Source of the DNA: H111-94 sp034436045
Lineage (GTDB): Bacteria; Chloroflexota; Ktedonobacteria; Ktedonobacterales; Ktedonobacteraceae
Reading direction: 5' to 3'
Length of the DNA stretch: 64,000 bases
Assembly: GCA_034436045.1 (NCBI GenBank)
Contig: DAOTVZ010000084.1
Coordinates: 1-64,000, forward strand
Position numbers and translations under genes: made by a program. The notes under the pieces were generated by a model that saw only the letters and a list, made by a program, of their open reading frames with translations, was not told where the DNA came from and ran no database searches. Position 1 is the first letter of the stretch; each line of letters opens with the position of its first letter. Below, in pieces: positions 26,942-34,768 of this stretch.

Positions 26942-26967
26942 GCCCACTACTCAACGGAGTAGTGGGC
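26942..26967 (+). terminator. Hairpin after the redox operon
   Basis: A perfect 11-base stem (26942-26952 with 26957-26967) closed by the tetraloop AACG, 22 bases after the operon's stop codon. A run of six T appears ~15 bases later rather than directly after the stem, so it is a likely but imperfect terminator. Confidence 0.7.
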
Positions 26968-27224
26968 GGTGGTGTGTGCCATTTTTTGCAGGGCGGGCGC
27001 AAGGCATCGCCCCTACCTTGCTACGGTGCCATTGCTACCTGGCGTCCAGCGTAGGGATAGGGTCTTGCGCTCGCTCTGTCCCTTGTGCAAAAATTTGACG
27101 CTTACCCCGTAGTGGGTTTTCTCATTGTAAACAGCAATTCCCTGTGCTGCACTGAAGTTGTAAACGGAGCAGCCTCAGCTACCCCGGCGGGGATTGAAAT
27201 ATGGGGAAACCTTCACAATATGGT

Positions 27225-27264
27225 GAGGCTTTAGGGGCTGTTCTGTTCCCCACCTCAAAGCCTC
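27225..27264. other. Structured hairpin of unknown role
   Basis: GAGGCTTT (27225-27232) pairs with AAAGCCTC (27257-27264), and inside it GGGG pairs with CCCC, leaving a small asymmetric bulge. It lies ~180 bases upstream of the LysE-type gene and could be a leader structure or a terminator remnant. Confidence 0.45.
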
Positions 27265-27444
27265 TATCCTTTGCTTATGTAGGTAGGAAAAAGTGTGTTA
27301 AGCTTTCAAAGAATAATAAATTCAGGAAGTTGTTTTGTTCGCTAAAGAGGGCAATTAGATGAAGATCATTGTTCTATTAGCAGAGAAATATAAAAACAAC
27401 TAAAAAAGTTAAAAAAGCTTTAGAGGTCAGGAGAAACTAAGATC

Positions 27445-28104
27445 ATGATACTACCAATAACGGTGACTGCCATTGGTCTGGGGATAGCGTATGCCGCCGC
27501 ACCAGGGGCGGTGAATACGGAGGCGATTCGACGAGGAGCGGTGCAGGGGGCGCGTTCAACGTTGCTAGTGGAGACGGGTTCGCTGATCGGTGATACGTTG
27601 TGGGCGGTGCTGGCTTTGACTGGCGTGACGTTCCTGGCGCATTATCTGGCGGCGCAGGTGGTGCTGGGCATTGCGGGCGGATTCTTTTTGTTGCGTATGG
27701 CGTGGATGGCACTACACAATGCGTTGATGCGCCCACAAGTTGGCACAGCTTCTACTACATCGACACGTGGCGATTTTGCAACCGGTGTGGTCTTCGGGCT
27801 GGCAAATCCGGTCGGGCTGGCTTTCTGGTCGGGCCTGGGCAGCAGCGTGATTGCATCGGGTGTTGTCGGTGTGCAATTCGTCTTTTTCTTTGTTGGCTTC
27901 TTCCTTGGCGCTGTGCTCTGGTCTCTCTTTATCAGCGCCCTGATACGTTGGGGACGACGTTGGATCCGCCCTTCCTTCTTCCGCTGGATTAATTTGCTCT
28001 GTGGCCTCGCGCTGGCCTATTTTGGCATTGAAGTGTTGTGGACGACCGTGCAGAACTGGTTGGAAAAACTGCTCTCACCGCTCTTTGAACATGCTCTCCA
28101 ATAG
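27445..28104 (+). CDS. LysE/RhtB-family amino-acid exporter
   Basis: 219 residues with six hydrophobic segments, the LysE/RhtB layout. Family motifs: PITVTAIGLGIAYAAAPGAVNTEAI is the opening helix with its Pro-Gly turn (AAPGAVN), then GSLIGDT in helix 2 and FGLANPVGLAFW in helix 4. These inner-membrane carriers export amino acids such as lysine, threonine or homoserine, or other small polar molecules; specificity cannot be read here. AGGAG lies 12-16 bases before the ATG. No LysG-type regulator is adjacent. A short gap leads to the GH1 gene, which has its own promoter-like sequence. Confidence 0.88.
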   Translation: MILPITVTAIGLGIAYAAAPGAVNTEAIRRGAVQGARSTLLVETGSLIGDTLWAVLALTGVTFLAHYLAAQVVLGIAGGFFLLRMAWMALHNALMRPQVGTASTTSTRGDFATGVVFGLANPVGLAFWSGLGSSVIASGVVGVQFVFFFVGFFLGAVLWSLFISALIRWGRRWIRPSFFRWINLLCGLALAYFGIEVLWTTVQNWLEKLLSPLFEHALQ

Positions 28105-28107
28105 CTT

Positions 28108-28135
28108 TTGCCTGCCCGACAATTCGTGATACAAT
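28108..28135 (+). promoter_or_regulatory. Candidate promoter of the GH1 gene
   Basis: TTGCCT (28108-28113), 16-base spacer, TACAAT (28130-28135) with the extended TG (TGATACAAT). It lies 40 bases before the GH1 start. Confidence 0.5.
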
Positions 28136-28175
28136 TTGCATACAGCAATCTTAATTGAAGGAGCGATGTCAGGTC

Positions 28176-29564
28176 ATGGCGATACGGCGTGGTTTGCGCT
28201 TTCCTAGAGATTTCTTATGGGGCACAGCTTCGGCAGCGTATCAGTGTGAGGGTGATAACATTAATAGTCAGTGGCATCAGTGGGAGCTACGAGGGCATAT
28301 TTTGAGCGGTGAGCGATGTGGCAAGGCGGCAAACTGGTGGCAGGAAGCAGAGAAGGATTTTGCGCTGGCGGAGCAGATGGAGAATAACGCGCTCCGATTG
28401 AGCATCGAGTGGAGCAGGGTTGAGCCTGCGGAGGGCCAGTGGGATTCGGCAGCGCTGGAGCGTTATCGTGCTATGCTGCTTGATCTACGACAACGGCGCA
28501 TCAAGCCGATACTCACGCTGCACCACTTCTCGGAGCCGATCTGGTTCGCCGAACGAGGCGGCTTTGCCAGCCTTGCCAATCTCCGCTTCTTTACGCGCTA
28601 TGTCCGCTACGTGGTAGAGCGGCTGCGCGACCTCTGCGATTTCTGGATCACGGTCAATGAGCCGAATGTGTATGCAGTAGAAGGCTATGTGCTGGGCATG
28701 TTCCCGCCAGGTGTACAGAATGTCCGGCGCAGCCTGGAGGTGCTGCGCAATCTGCTGCAAGCGCACGTCGAAGCCTTTTATGTCATTCGGGCGTTGCAGC
28801 CCCAGGCGCAGATCGGTTATTGCCTGCACTATCGCCTTTTTGACCCCGCTTTCGCGCTCTCGCTCTTAGATCGCAGCGTCGCCGGTGTGCAAGAGATGAT
28901 GTTCAACTGGGCACCGCTGCAAGCCAGTGAAAGTGGCAGCTTTCCGGCCCCTCTGAATCTGCTGCTCGCGCCCATTCGTCGCGCGGCGGGAACGCGCGAT
29001 TATCATGGCATCAACTACTACACACGCGAGATGGTGCGCTTTGACCCGTCGTTGCCCTCAGAACTCTTCGGCAGGCGTTTTATCCGTCCGAACGCACCGC
29101 GTAACGATGCCGGCCTGGATAAACATAATAGCTTCGGGGAAATCTATCCAGAGGGTCTCTATCGTGTGCTGCGTGAGGTCTATCGACGCACGCGGGGCAA
29201 CAAGCCGCTCTATATTACAGAGAATGGTTTCAATGATAGGGACGATGATCGACGCCCACGAGCGATTCTGGAACACCTGGCGATGGTACATAAGGCTATT
29301 CAGGATGGGATACCGGTGCGTGGCTACCTGTACTGGACGCTGGTGGACAATTTCGAGTGGAATCAGGGCTGGCAGGCGCGCTTTGGCTTGATTGAGCTTG
29401 ACCCGCAGACGCAAGAACGCTTCCCGCGCCGCAGCGCCAGCATGTTTGGCGAGATTTGTCGTGCCAATGCCATTACCGAGGATATTGTCGGGCGCTACGC
29501 GCCGGAGGCGCTGGAGACAATCTTTGGGCGCAAGCAGGATAGCAAATATCCCATGCATGCGTAG
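28176..29564 (+). CDS. Glycoside hydrolase family 1 (beta-glucosidase-like)
   Basis: 462 residues from the ATG at 28176; the TTG at 28155 is a less likely start. GH1 enzymes split beta-linked glycosides by a retaining mechanism. The N-terminal signature FLWGTASAAYQCEG is present, with the acid/base in TVNEPNVY (Glu162) and the nucleophile in LYITENGF (Glu349). Other subsite residues are seen in LRLSIEWSRVEP, LTLHHFSEP, YHGINYYTREMV and YLYWTLVDNFEW. There is no signal peptide, so it is cytoplasmic. The segment between the two Glu residues is somewhat short, and the C-terminus extends ~40 residues past the usual end. It ends directly against a gene on the other strand. Confidence 0.93.
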   Translation: MAIRRGLRFPRDFLWGTASAAYQCEGDNINSQWHQWELRGHILSGERCGKAANWWQEAEKDFALAEQMENNALRLSIEWSRVEPAEGQWDSAALERYRAMLLDLRQRRIKPILTLHHFSEPIWFAERGGFASLANLRFFTRYVRYVVERLRDLCDFWITVNEPNVYAVEGYVLGMFPPGVQNVRRSLEVLRNLLQAHVEAFYVIRALQPQAQIGYCLHYRLFDPAFALSLLDRSVAGVQEMMFNWAPLQASESGSFPAPLNLLLAPIRRAAGTRDYHGINYYTREMVRFDPSLPSELFGRRFIRPNAPRNDAGLDKHNSFGEIYPEGLYRVLREVYRRTRGNKPLYITENGFNDRDDDRRPRAILEHLAMVHKAIQDGIPVRGYLYWTLVDNFEWNQGWQARFGLIELDPQTQERFPRRSASMFGEICRANAITEDIVGRYAPEALETIFGRKQDSKYPMHA

Positions 29565-30212
29565 TCAGGACGGGGGCATAAGCATACAGACATACGGCTC
29601 TTGCCGCCCATCGAGGCGATGGCCAGGTGTGCCGCGCGGCGCTGCTGGCAATTGGCGTTGTTGCTGAATCGTCTCTTGCAGCAAGGCATATGCTTGATAA
29701 TGGGCAATATCTTTTAAGGCGGCGCGTAGAATGGCCTGGGCGGCCTGTTCGGAGCGGTCGCTCATGAAATGTGCCCAGGATTCGCCAAGCCAGAGGCGTG
29801 CGCGAATGCGTTCACGGTAAGCTTCAGCGCGTTCATCCTCGCTGCATTGTAGGAGAGAGGAACTCCAGGGTCGCCAGATGCGCCACGCGCGTGTGCAGTG
29901 CATCATGGCGGTACCCGGCAAGTCTTGCATTAGTTTGAGGACGCCGGAGGATAGCTCTAACCAGCCCCAGGCTCGCCCCTCGGCGAAGATGCGCGTGGCG
30001 AAGCGGATGCCCGCGCTATTGGCTTCCACCTCGTTGTCGCCTTCCAGTGTGCTGAAGAGAATCGGTAGATCACCGCTGTTGCGCCTGAGTTCGGTGCGTG
30101 TGCGTTGCAACAGCTCCTGTGCCTGGGAAAGATCATGGGACAGCGACAGTTGGAAGGCGTAGAAGGCGCGCTGTTGGGTTTCTGCGTACAGCTTCTGGTT
30201 GCTATCGAACAT
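29565..30212 (-). CDS. Hypothetical helical protein
   Basis: 215 residues from the ATG at 30212 (GAGAGGA 6 bases upstream). I do not recognise a family. It looks wholly helical, with no signal peptide, membrane segment or cofactor motif, and many Arg, Gln, Leu, Glu and Trp residues (RAWRIWRPW in the middle). The pattern of helices with Ala/Leu at fixed spacings (AYRERIRARLWLGESWAHF, AAQAILRAALKDIAHYQAYA) is reminiscent of tetratricopeptide-like repeats, but no clear TPR consensus is met. Its stop abuts the GH1 stop, tail to tail. Confidence 0.65.
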   Translation of the reverse strand: MFDSNQKLYAETQQRAFYAFQLSLSHDLSQAQELLQRTRTELRRNSGDLPILFSTLEGDNEVEANSAGIRFATRIFAEGRAWGWLELSSGVLKLMQDLPGTAMMHCTRAWRIWRPWSSSLLQCSEDERAEAYRERIRARLWLGESWAHFMSDRSEQAAQAILRAALKDIAHYQAYALLQETIQQQRQLPAAPRGTPGHRLDGRQEPYVCMLMPPS

Positions 30213-30411
30213 AACTATCCTCTCATTATCTACTATCAGTCTTCTCATAGGAAGCGACAAAAATGTGCCTTTTTCTAATTATAAAATGAATCTGTGTGAA
30301 CTACAATATTTTGTATTGAGAAAAAGCCCTCTGCGCTTATACCAAAATGGCTATTGAAGGGGTTTAAAAAGATGAGTTTGTGCTACATTAAGAATAGTTG
30401 AAATAAAAACC

Positions 30412-30441
30412 TTGTCTTGAGAAAGCCGAACGTGCTACACT
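30412..30441 (+). promoter_or_regulatory. Candidate promoter of the PRC/BON gene
   Basis: TTGTCT (30412-30417), 18-base spacer, TACACT (30436-30441) preceded by TGC, an extended -10. About 75 bases upstream of the start codon. Confidence 0.5.
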
Positions 30442-30516
30442 CTGTTCAGAACGATGTGGCACATATTTCTTTGCTTCATCCATTCTCATATTCTATGACG
30501 AGGTTTGAATACGCCT

Positions 30517-31509
30517 ATGGAAAATACCGCACTCATCTCAGAAATGTATAAATTTCGCTTCGGTCGCAAGATAGTTTGTTCCGATGGCGAGTACGGCTCG
30601 CTGGCGCAAGTCGTCTTTGATGCCGACTCTATGCGCTTAGTGCAGATCGGAGTAAAAACAGGACGCTTCTTTAGCAAAGTAGGGTATTTGCCTTTTACGG
30701 CAGTAACTGGCGCTACCAGCGATGGCGTCACGCTCAACATCAGCATGACTGATGCCGCCGCCGCCAGCAGTCAGGCTACAGGGGTTGTGCTTGATAGCAA
30801 GAGCGTGGTTGAGGCGGGTACGGCGCGTGGTACCTTGCTCCTGGTAGCGGTGCAACCCACTGATGGGGCGCTGGCTTATGTAGTCGCACATCATCTGCGC
30901 CCTGGACAGGATACCCTGCTCAAGCGTGAGTTTGTCAGTGCTATAAAAAATGGTCTTATCCAGCTTTCTATCCCTGCCGAAAAGCTGCGTGTGTTGCCGC
31001 CCTACCGGCCAGATGAGGAGTTGCAGCAAGAGGTAGATGCCGTGCTTTATGACCTGACGCCCTTCCATATTGATTATCCCGGTATGACGGCGCGCGTGCT
31101 GGATGGTGTGCTGTACCTGGATGGTAATGTCTCCAGCATGTTGCGCGCTGATGTGATTGCAGATCAGGCATCCGGCGTCGAGGGTCTGTTGGAGATTAAA
31201 AATAACCTGGTTGGAGATGACAAGCTGGCGGCTGATCTGGCGATGGCGTTGGCGCGTGATCCGCGTACCCGTGATCTGCCCATCGGCGTCTATCCGCGTC
31301 TTGGTCACGTGCGGTTGAGCGGGGCGGTGCATAATGAACAGCAGAAAGCGGCGGTAAGCGAGATCGTGCGTAATTTCCCTGGTGTGCGTTCGGTGGTCAG
31401 CGATGTAGTCGTAGATCCGAAAGCAGAATTGCTCCACATCATGGCTCCCGCCGAGGGAGGCGAAGCGGAGGATATTGTGCCGGGACGTTTCGTGCGTCAT
31501 ACGCGCTAA
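30517..31509 (+). CDS. PRC-barrel and BON domain protein
   Basis: About 330 residues; a TTG at 30505 could add four more. Residues ~5-80 form a PRC-barrel-like domain (FGRKIVCSDGEYGSLAQVVF, then IGVKTGRFF). The centre is a linker or second barrel. The C-terminal ~130 residues look like two BON repeats: ARVLDGVLYLDGNVSS followed by GLLEIKNNL, then PRLGHVRLSGAVHNEQQ followed by FPGVRSVVSDVVVD. BON domains usually bind membranes or lipids and occur in envelope stress proteins; PRC barrels occur in RNA processing and photosynthetic proteins. There is no signal peptide, so it is probably cytoplasmic. Exact role unknown. Confidence 0.75.
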   Translation: MENTALISEMYKFRFGRKIVCSDGEYGSLAQVVFDADSMRLVQIGVKTGRFFSKVGYLPFTAVTGATSDGVTLNISMTDAAAASSQATGVVLDSKSVVEAGTARGTLLLVAVQPTDGALAYVVAHHLRPGQDTLLKREFVSAIKNGLIQLSIPAEKLRVLPPYRPDEELQQEVDAVLYDLTPFHIDYPGMTARVLDGVLYLDGNVSSMLRADVIADQASGVEGLLEIKNNLVGDDKLAADLAMALARDPRTRDLPIGVYPRLGHVRLSGAVHNEQQKAAVSEIVRNFPGVRSVVSDVVVDPKAELLHIMAPAEGGEAEDIVPGRFVRHTR

Positions 31510-31520
31510 GCCTGGTAAAG

Positions 31521-31550
31521 CAGGGCGACCTTTCGACCGCCCTGTTTCTT
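31521..31550 (+). terminator. Rho-independent terminator
   Basis: CAGGGCG (31521-31527) pairs with CGCCCTG (31538-31544), followed by TTTCTT. It lies 12 bases after the PRC/BON stop and between convergent genes. Confidence 0.8.
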
Positions 31551-31563
31551 ATAGTTCATAATG

Positions 31564-32805
31564 CTACATTGTTTGCTGCAATGCCTGATCCAGATCGCAG
31601 AGAATATCTTCTACCTGTTCTATGCCGACGGCGAGGCGGATACAGCCCTCATGAATGCCCATTGCCTCTCGTTCGGCAGGTGTCAGGGTGCGATGGGAGG
31701 ACATGGGGGGGTAGCTGACCAGCGTAAAAACATCGCCCAGCGTGGTCGCGGGCAGGCAGAGTTGGAGATGATCCATGAAGCGATAGACGGCCTCGCGGCT
31801 TTGTTGGCGCAGTTCGAAGGCGAGGAGGCCGCCATAGCGTTCATGTTTAAACAGGCGCGTTGCCAGGGCATGTTGCGGGTGTTCGGGTAAGCCAGGGTAG
31901 TAGACGCGAGCTACCGCAGGATGCTGTTGCAGAAAGTGTGCGACGCGCATAGCGTTTTCGCAGTGACGTTCCATGCGTAGGGCGATGGTGCGCAGACCGC
32001 GTACCATCAGGTGCAGCTCAAATGGGCTGAGCATGGCTCCAAACAGCGTCGCGTAGGTGCGCAACTGGGTGAGGAGAGCATTGCTGGCACTGACGACGAC
32101 CCCGCCGGTGCTGTCGCCATGACCACCAATATACTTGGTCGCGCTATGTACTACCAGGTCGATGCCATGCGTGATGGGCTGGAGCAGGCAAGGCGTCGTA
32201 AAGGTGCTATCCACGATACTGATGGCTCCGATTTCACGCGCGACGCTACTAATGGTATCGATATCCACCAGCTTAACGAGCGGGTTAGAGAGCGTTTCGA
32301 CATAGATCACATCGGGTTGTTCGCGGCGTAGCAACTCGACTACTTCAGGGCTGCAGAGGTCGGCCAGTATGACCGCTACGCCCATCGGGCTGAAAACTTT
32401 TTGTAACAGGCCGACTGTTGGGCCATAGAGGTCGCGCGAAGCCACAATTTTCGTGCCGGGGGCCAGGCCCGCAGCCATGAGGGCGGCATGAATGGCTGCC
32501 ATACCTGAACCAAAAGCTACGGCCCCCACACCCTGCTCGGCGCGCGCCATGGCCTCTTCTAAAACGGTGGCGTTGGGGTTGCCCTGACGGGCATAGACAT
32601 ACGCTGGTTCTCCTGCCGTTGTGGTGCCATTGAAAGCCTGGTCAAGAGCGTCGGCATTGCGGTGAATGTAGGTCGTGCTGGCATAGATGGGCGGAATGGT
32701 TGGCCGACCGGCATCGCCCGCCAATATCGGGTGCCGACCACTATGGACGAGTTGCGTTGCCAGCGACCAGGTTGCGGTTATGTCGTGTGCATCGTTATGC
32801 TCCAT
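31564..32805 (-). CDS. Cys/Met-metabolism PLP-dependent lyase (cystathionine gamma-synthase / methionine gamma-lyase group)
   Basis: 413 residues from the ATG at 32805; an ATG at 32844 is also in frame but falls inside a perfect hairpin. The PLP Lys is in HSATKYIGGHGDSTGG. Also present: YARQGNPNATVLE (the phosphate-binding Tyr/Arg), FGSGMAAIHAALMA, YVETLSNPLVKLVDI and the STFTTPCLLQPITHG segment. C-terminal SYPPMSSHRTLTPAER contains the substrate-binding Arg region. The group includes cystathionine gamma-synthase, gamma-lyase, O-acetylhomoserine sulphhydrylase and methionine gamma-lyase, which cannot be separated safely by eye. It follows the redoxin-like gene on the same strand with a 57-base gap. 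Confidence 0.9.
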   Translation of the reverse strand: MEHNDAHDITATWSLATQLVHSGRHPILAGDAGRPTIPPIYASTTYIHRNADALDQAFNGTTTAGEPAYVYARQGNPNATVLEEAMARAEQGVGAVAFGSGMAAIHAALMAAGLAPGTKIVASRDLYGPTVGLLQKVFSPMGVAVILADLCSPEVVELLRREQPDVIYVETLSNPLVKLVDIDTISSVAREIGAISIVDSTFTTPCLLQPITHGIDLVVHSATKYIGGHGDSTGGVVVSASNALLTQLRTYATLFGAMLSPFELHLMVRGLRTIALRMERHCENAMRVAHFLQQHPAVARVYYPGLPEHPQHALATRLFKHERYGGLLAFELRQQSREAVYRFMDHLQLCLPATTLGDVFTLVSYPPMSSHRTLTPAEREAMGIHEGCIRLAVGIEQVEDILCDLDQALQQTM

Positions 32806-32841
32806 GTCTGGTGGGTGTGTCCTTTCTTGATCGCTACTTGG

Positions 32842-32861
32842 CATCCAGATGTTTCTGGATG
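32842..32861. promoter_or_regulatory. Perfect hairpin between redoxin-like gene and PLP lyase
   Basis: An 8-base perfect inverted repeat, CATCCAGA/TCTGGATG, with a 4-base loop. It starts right after the redoxin-like stop codon and ends at the alternative lyase start. It could attenuate or process the shared transcript. Confidence 0.55.
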
Positions 32862-32862
32862 A

Positions 32863-33369
32863 CTAGAGAGTACATAATCTGTTAAGATGGCGCAATATTT
32901 CTAACAGATCATCAAGAGAGGGCAACGTTGCCTCGTGTGATGCTATCCATTGCTCATACACCGCGCCATAGCGGTCCGCCAGCGTAATGCTGGGGCTAAA
33001 AGTGCGACTGGCCTCATCCCAATGGGTGTATTGGGCAATAACCTTGCCGTCGGGATCGGCCAGCAGCGCAAACGGTAGATGCAAGGCTGCCTGGGTCTCT
33101 GTGTTAGTAATGACCGGAACGGCGGTAATGACCAGTAATACGCACTCTTCCTCACGAAACTCCTTATATCGTTGCGCAAAGGCGCGGAGCAGTCCCCGGC
33201 TCTCGTTGCTGTGAGGGTTCTGTAAGGTGAGCAGGAGCAGGTGTTCGCGCTGTTTGTAATCCCAGGGGCCATGGGGCATGCCGTCCGGGCCAGGAAGTAC
33301 GAAAGCCGGAACTATCTGACCGTGCTGCAAGATGGGTGGAGAGAAGTTGTCTAATCTATCGTTTGACAT
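32863..33369 (-). CDS. AhpC/Redoxin-fold protein without catalytic cysteines
   Basis: 168 residues; AAGGA lies before the ATG. The layout is that of a thioredoxin-fold peroxiredoxin-like protein: GQIVPAFVLPGPDGMPHGPW (the typical opening strand and hairpin), HLLLLTLQNPHSNESRGLL (strand and active-site helix), FALLADPDGKVIAQY (central strand) and ITLADRYGAVYEQW. The position of the peroxidatic Cys (normally T-x-x-C) holds NPHSNES; the only Cys residues are in ECVLLV and at RLCTL near the C-terminus. It therefore cannot be a standard peroxidase or thiol reductase. It may act as a structural or binding domain; it shares a transcript with the PLP lyase. Confidence 0.75.
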   Translation of the reverse strand: MSNDRLDNFSPPILQHGQIVPAFVLPGPDGMPHGPWDYKQREHLLLLTLQNPHSNESRGLLRAFAQRYKEFREEECVLLVITAVPVITNTETQAALHLPFALLADPDGKVIAQYTHWDEASRTFSPSITLADRYGAVYEQWIASHEATLPSLDDLLEILRHLNRLCTL

Positions 33370-33523
33370 TGCTGTTCCTTAGAAAGAAAGAAAACTGCCT
33401 GATGATTCCTCTTCTCTCTATCATATCATAATCATGGGCAGAGTATTGTCGAAGGAAACACTACCGCTTAGCCTGAACACTATGATAAACTGAGACAGCA
33501 ATCAAAGAGAAGGCAGGCAGATA

Positions 33524-33988
33524 GTGAAAGAGAAGTTAAAAGGCTTGCTGGCGGGGCTGGTCTTCCGCTTCATTGCTCTACTTACCTTAGGACAAATCTC
33601 ACCAATTTTGAGCGCGTGCCTTATTATTGAACGGGAAGGCAAGTTTCTCCTCATCGACCGTGCCGATGGTCTGGGCTATACCATTCCAGGGGGGATTGTG
33701 CGCTACCGCGAAACCGTAGAAACGTGTATTCTCCGTGAGGTGCGGGAAGAGACGGGCTACCGCGTCTCTATCGATGCGCTGGTTGGCGTCTATTCATCGC
33801 TCAAGCGCGACCCGCGTTTTCGCGCAGTGGCAATTGCCTATCGAGGTACGATTGTAGACGGCCAGGAACGTGCTTCAGGTGAGGGCCAGCCGTGCTGGCG
33901 CGCTCCCGAAGAGGTATTTGGGCGTATGGCCTTTGACTGTGAGCAGATGTTGAAGGACTACTTAGCACATGTGCAGCGTCTGTCCTAG
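33524..33988 (+). CDS. Nudix hydrolase
   Basis: 154 residues with a GTG start, and AAGGCAGG upstream. The Nudix box is complete: GGIVRYRETVETCILREVRE followed by ETGY fits G-x5-E-x7-REUxEExGU, so Mg-dependent cleavage of a nucleoside-diphosphate-linked substrate is expected. An N-terminal hydrophobic stretch (LLAGLVFRFIALLTLG) precedes the fold and might be a membrane-associating helix, unusual for this family. The substrate is unknown. TGATAAACT at 33483-33491 may be its extended -10. It stands alone between divergent and collinear small genes. Confidence 0.9.
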   Translation: MKEKLKGLLAGLVFRFIALLTLGQISPILSACLIIEREGKFLLIDRADGLGYTIPGGIVRYRETVETCILREVREETGYRVSIDALVGVYSSLKRDPRFRAVAIAYRGTIVDGQERASGEGQPCWRAPEEVFGRMAFDCEQMLKDYLAHVQRLS

Positions 33989-34098
33989 CAAAGAGGGGTA
34001 GTAAAGGCATATTCATTGCCTGTTTGTTTTATGTCTACCTTTCCTTGTGGTAAAGTGTGAGCATCGAATGCCGATAGATTTTGAAGAGGAGAAAGGCA

Positions 34099-34515
34099 AT
34101 GCCGATCTGCCCAATTTGTGATGATACGGGTTTGCAGAATTCTGACTCGAACAATCCCATCTTCTGCTATTGTTCTGCCGGAAAACAGGCAAAGCGGCAG
34201 TGGGAAGCCAGCCGGGCACAGGGGCAAGGCAAGGGCGGTAAGCAACCACCTAAGCCTGCCAGCTTCATCGATATTGCTCAGCTAGAGCAGGTGAATGCCA
34301 GCGTTGATGCTATGCGTGCTTCCTTGCTCGGTAGCCAGGTTGGTGAGTCGCAGGCACCGGCGAAGCACCCGGCGGTGCAGTTGCTCTACCAGGTGGCTCA
34401 CGCAGGTCATGAGGTTTCTGTGGTCGAAGCGACTCAGTTGTATGAGTTAGCCAGGACGTTAGAAACTTTCTTGAGCGGGATGGCCCTGGTCAATCGCGGC
34501 GGCAAACGCCCTTAG
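34099..34515 (+). CDS. Small zinc-binding-like hypothetical protein
   Basis: 138 residues from the ATG at 34099, with a GAGG/AAAGG site before it. The start MPICPICDDTGLQNS, followed ~13 residues later by FCYCSAGKQAKRQW, gives CxxC and CxC pairs of a small zinc-binding motif of the type seen at the start of DnaC-like loaders, but no ATPase follows. A basic Gln/Gly/Lys-rich linker leads to a helical region (~85-130). No family recognised. It is one of four proteins in the window with N- or C-terminal Cys-pair motifs. Confidence 0.7.
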   Translation: MPICPICDDTGLQNSDSNNPIFCYCSAGKQAKRQWEASRAQGQGKGGKQPPKPASFIDIAQLEQVNASVDAMRASLLGSQVGESQAPAKHPAVQLLYQVAHAGHEVSVVEATQLYELARTLETFLSGMALVNRGGKRP

Positions 34516-34567
34516 AAGAGATTGCTGTCTTCCCAATTGACAGAAGTAGTCAAAATAGGTACCTCTA

Positions 34568-34597
34568 TTGACTTGTCAGGAGAAGCTCACCTATACT
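34568..34597 (+). promoter_or_regulatory. Strong sigma-A promoter of the pseudokinase gene
   Basis: TTGACT (34568-34573), 18-base spacer, TATACT (34592-34597). It implies a leader of ~165 bases before the ATG at 34769; within that leader ACGACGAG (near 34644) can pair with CTCGTCGT (near 34696). Confidence 0.65.
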
Positions 34598-34768
34598 TGG
34601 CGTATGCAGGCTCCGCAATGGCGTATAGGTGTGAGCAAGAAACGACGAGACGACGGCTACCGCAAATATTTATTTGTTGTCTCAAACTATGATCTGCTCG
34701 TCGTATCGTGCTGCGATCAAGATAAAATGTCTTATTTATGAGTGTTTTTTGAAAGGCAGGGATACATT

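Larger units (their letters stand above)
26920..27444. other. 525-bp intergenic region with several structured elements
   Basis: No gene. From left to right it holds a perfect hairpin (26942-26967), a GGGCG...CGCCCCTAC element (~26990-27016) of a kind seen elsewhere in the window, two copies of TTGTAAAC 33 bases apart (27125 and 27158), a sequence ending in CCCCGGCGGGGATTGAAA (27182-27199) that resembles the end of a CRISPR repeat, and a second strong hairpin (27225-27264). The last 100 bases before the LysE gene are very AT-rich and likely hold its promoter. Confidence 0.55.
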
